From positions 1 to 36,092 of the forward strand of contig JAFAOG010000627.1 of assembly GCA_019237945.1 (NCBI GenBank): 36,092 bases of DNA. The letters are read 5' to 3'. A program made the translations under genes and the position numbers. The notes below the pieces were generated by a model. It was given only the letters and a program-made list of their open reading frames with translations, did not search any database and had not been told where the DNA came from. Positions 35,988 through 36,092 of this stretch are shown here, piece after piece. Numbering within the stretch: position 1 is the stretch's first letter; each line of letters begins with the position of its first letter. This stretch comes from Deltaproteobacteria bacterium. Its GTDB lineage: Bacteria; Myxococcota_A; Polyangia; Haliangiales; Haliangiaceae.

Positions 35988-36092
35988 GCAATCGCGTCGG
36001 CAACCGCAACCGCAACGGCAGCCGCAACCGCAGCCGCAACCGCAACAGCAACCGCAGCCGCAGCCGCAACCGCAGCAGCAACCGCAACCGCA
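35988..36092 (+). repeat. Hexanucleotide tandem array (GCAACC / GCAGCC)
   Basis: About 17 six-base units beginning in degenerate form at 35988 (GCAATC, GCGTCG) and regular from 36000: mostly GCAACC and GCAGCC, with single variants GCAACG, GCAACA and GCAGCA. The array starts two bases after the GNAT stop and is cut by the window edge. Any frame stays open because the unit is a multiple of three, so it may be the end of a gene on either strand (Ala-Thr, Gln-Pro, or Leu-Arg type repeats). Confidence 0.8.

Noticed and set aside
35988-36092. CRISPR-like array
   Set aside because: Six-base units in direct contact with no unique spacers are a simple tandem repeat.

Overview
The window is gene-dense, very GC-rich chromosomal DNA from a free-living Gram-negative bacterium, most likely a myxobacterium-type deltaproteobacterium (Myxococcota, perhaps near Haliangium/Kofleriaceae). 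The reasons are Hanks-type Ser/Thr kinase, many lipobox proteins (one beginning CGRIGFDG), Cys/Asp-rich surface proteins with DNDGDG repeats, a TolQ/TolR/TolR triad resembling the gliding-motor set, and c-di-GMP enzymes. This assignment is inferred from gene content and not tested. I see 34 protein genes, no rRNA or tRNA, no insertion sequence and no CRISPR. No gene-free gap exceeds about 220 bp.

Layout. (1) 46-4986: a complete pyruvate dehydrogenase operon (E1 alpha, E1 beta, E2, E3). It is followed by a small zinc-ribbon protein with a receiver-GGDEF protein (5150-6655), then lipoyl synthase lipA (6701-7639), which makes the cofactor the E2 needs. (2) 7655-9048, minus strand: a lipoprotein and a TSUP permease, divergent from a DAO-family oxidase (9078-9998). 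(3) 9995-13975, minus strand: a tight operon of 1-Cys peroxiredoxin, nitrilase-family hydrolase, serine acetyltransferase and a membrane-anchored Ser/Thr kinase. (4) 14054-14971, minus strand: a DHH-type phosphoesterase whose motifs appear circularly permuted. (5) 14990-22124: a beta-propeller lipoprotein, a large exported TPR protein, a class A penicillin-binding protein and a small cytochrome-like lipoprotein. (6) 22213-27312: an ExbB/TolQ plus two ExbD/TolR proteins, a membrane protein, two tandem paralogous TPR-like lipoproteins and a secreted protein. (7) 27312-30814: an RlmI-type methyltransferase and a 750-residue lipoprotein with seven Cx19C DNDGDG repeats. (8) 30816-34244, minus strand: the conserved phoH - HD-domain gene - ybeY block, in which the HD gene is a soluble GAF/HD-GYP protein. 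It is divergent from mazG (34272-35063). (9) 35280-36092: rpsT, a GNAT gene with no ordinary start codon, and a hexanucleotide tandem array that runs off the window.

Two themes cut across the window. First, most operon-leading genes have a -10-like TANNNT hexamer 6-10 nt before the start codon, so many mRNAs should be leaderless. Only the peroxiredoxin, exbB-like and rpsT genes show a clear leader with a Shine-Dalgarno site. Second, four divergent gene pairs are separated by only 15-29 bp, with back-to-back or overlapping -10 hexamers on the two strands. Some protein architectures also stand out: the permuted DHH protein, and two c-di-GMP proteins (5357-6655 and 31274-33253) that both carry degenerate receiver domains, the first also ending in an HPt-like domain that has lost its histidine.
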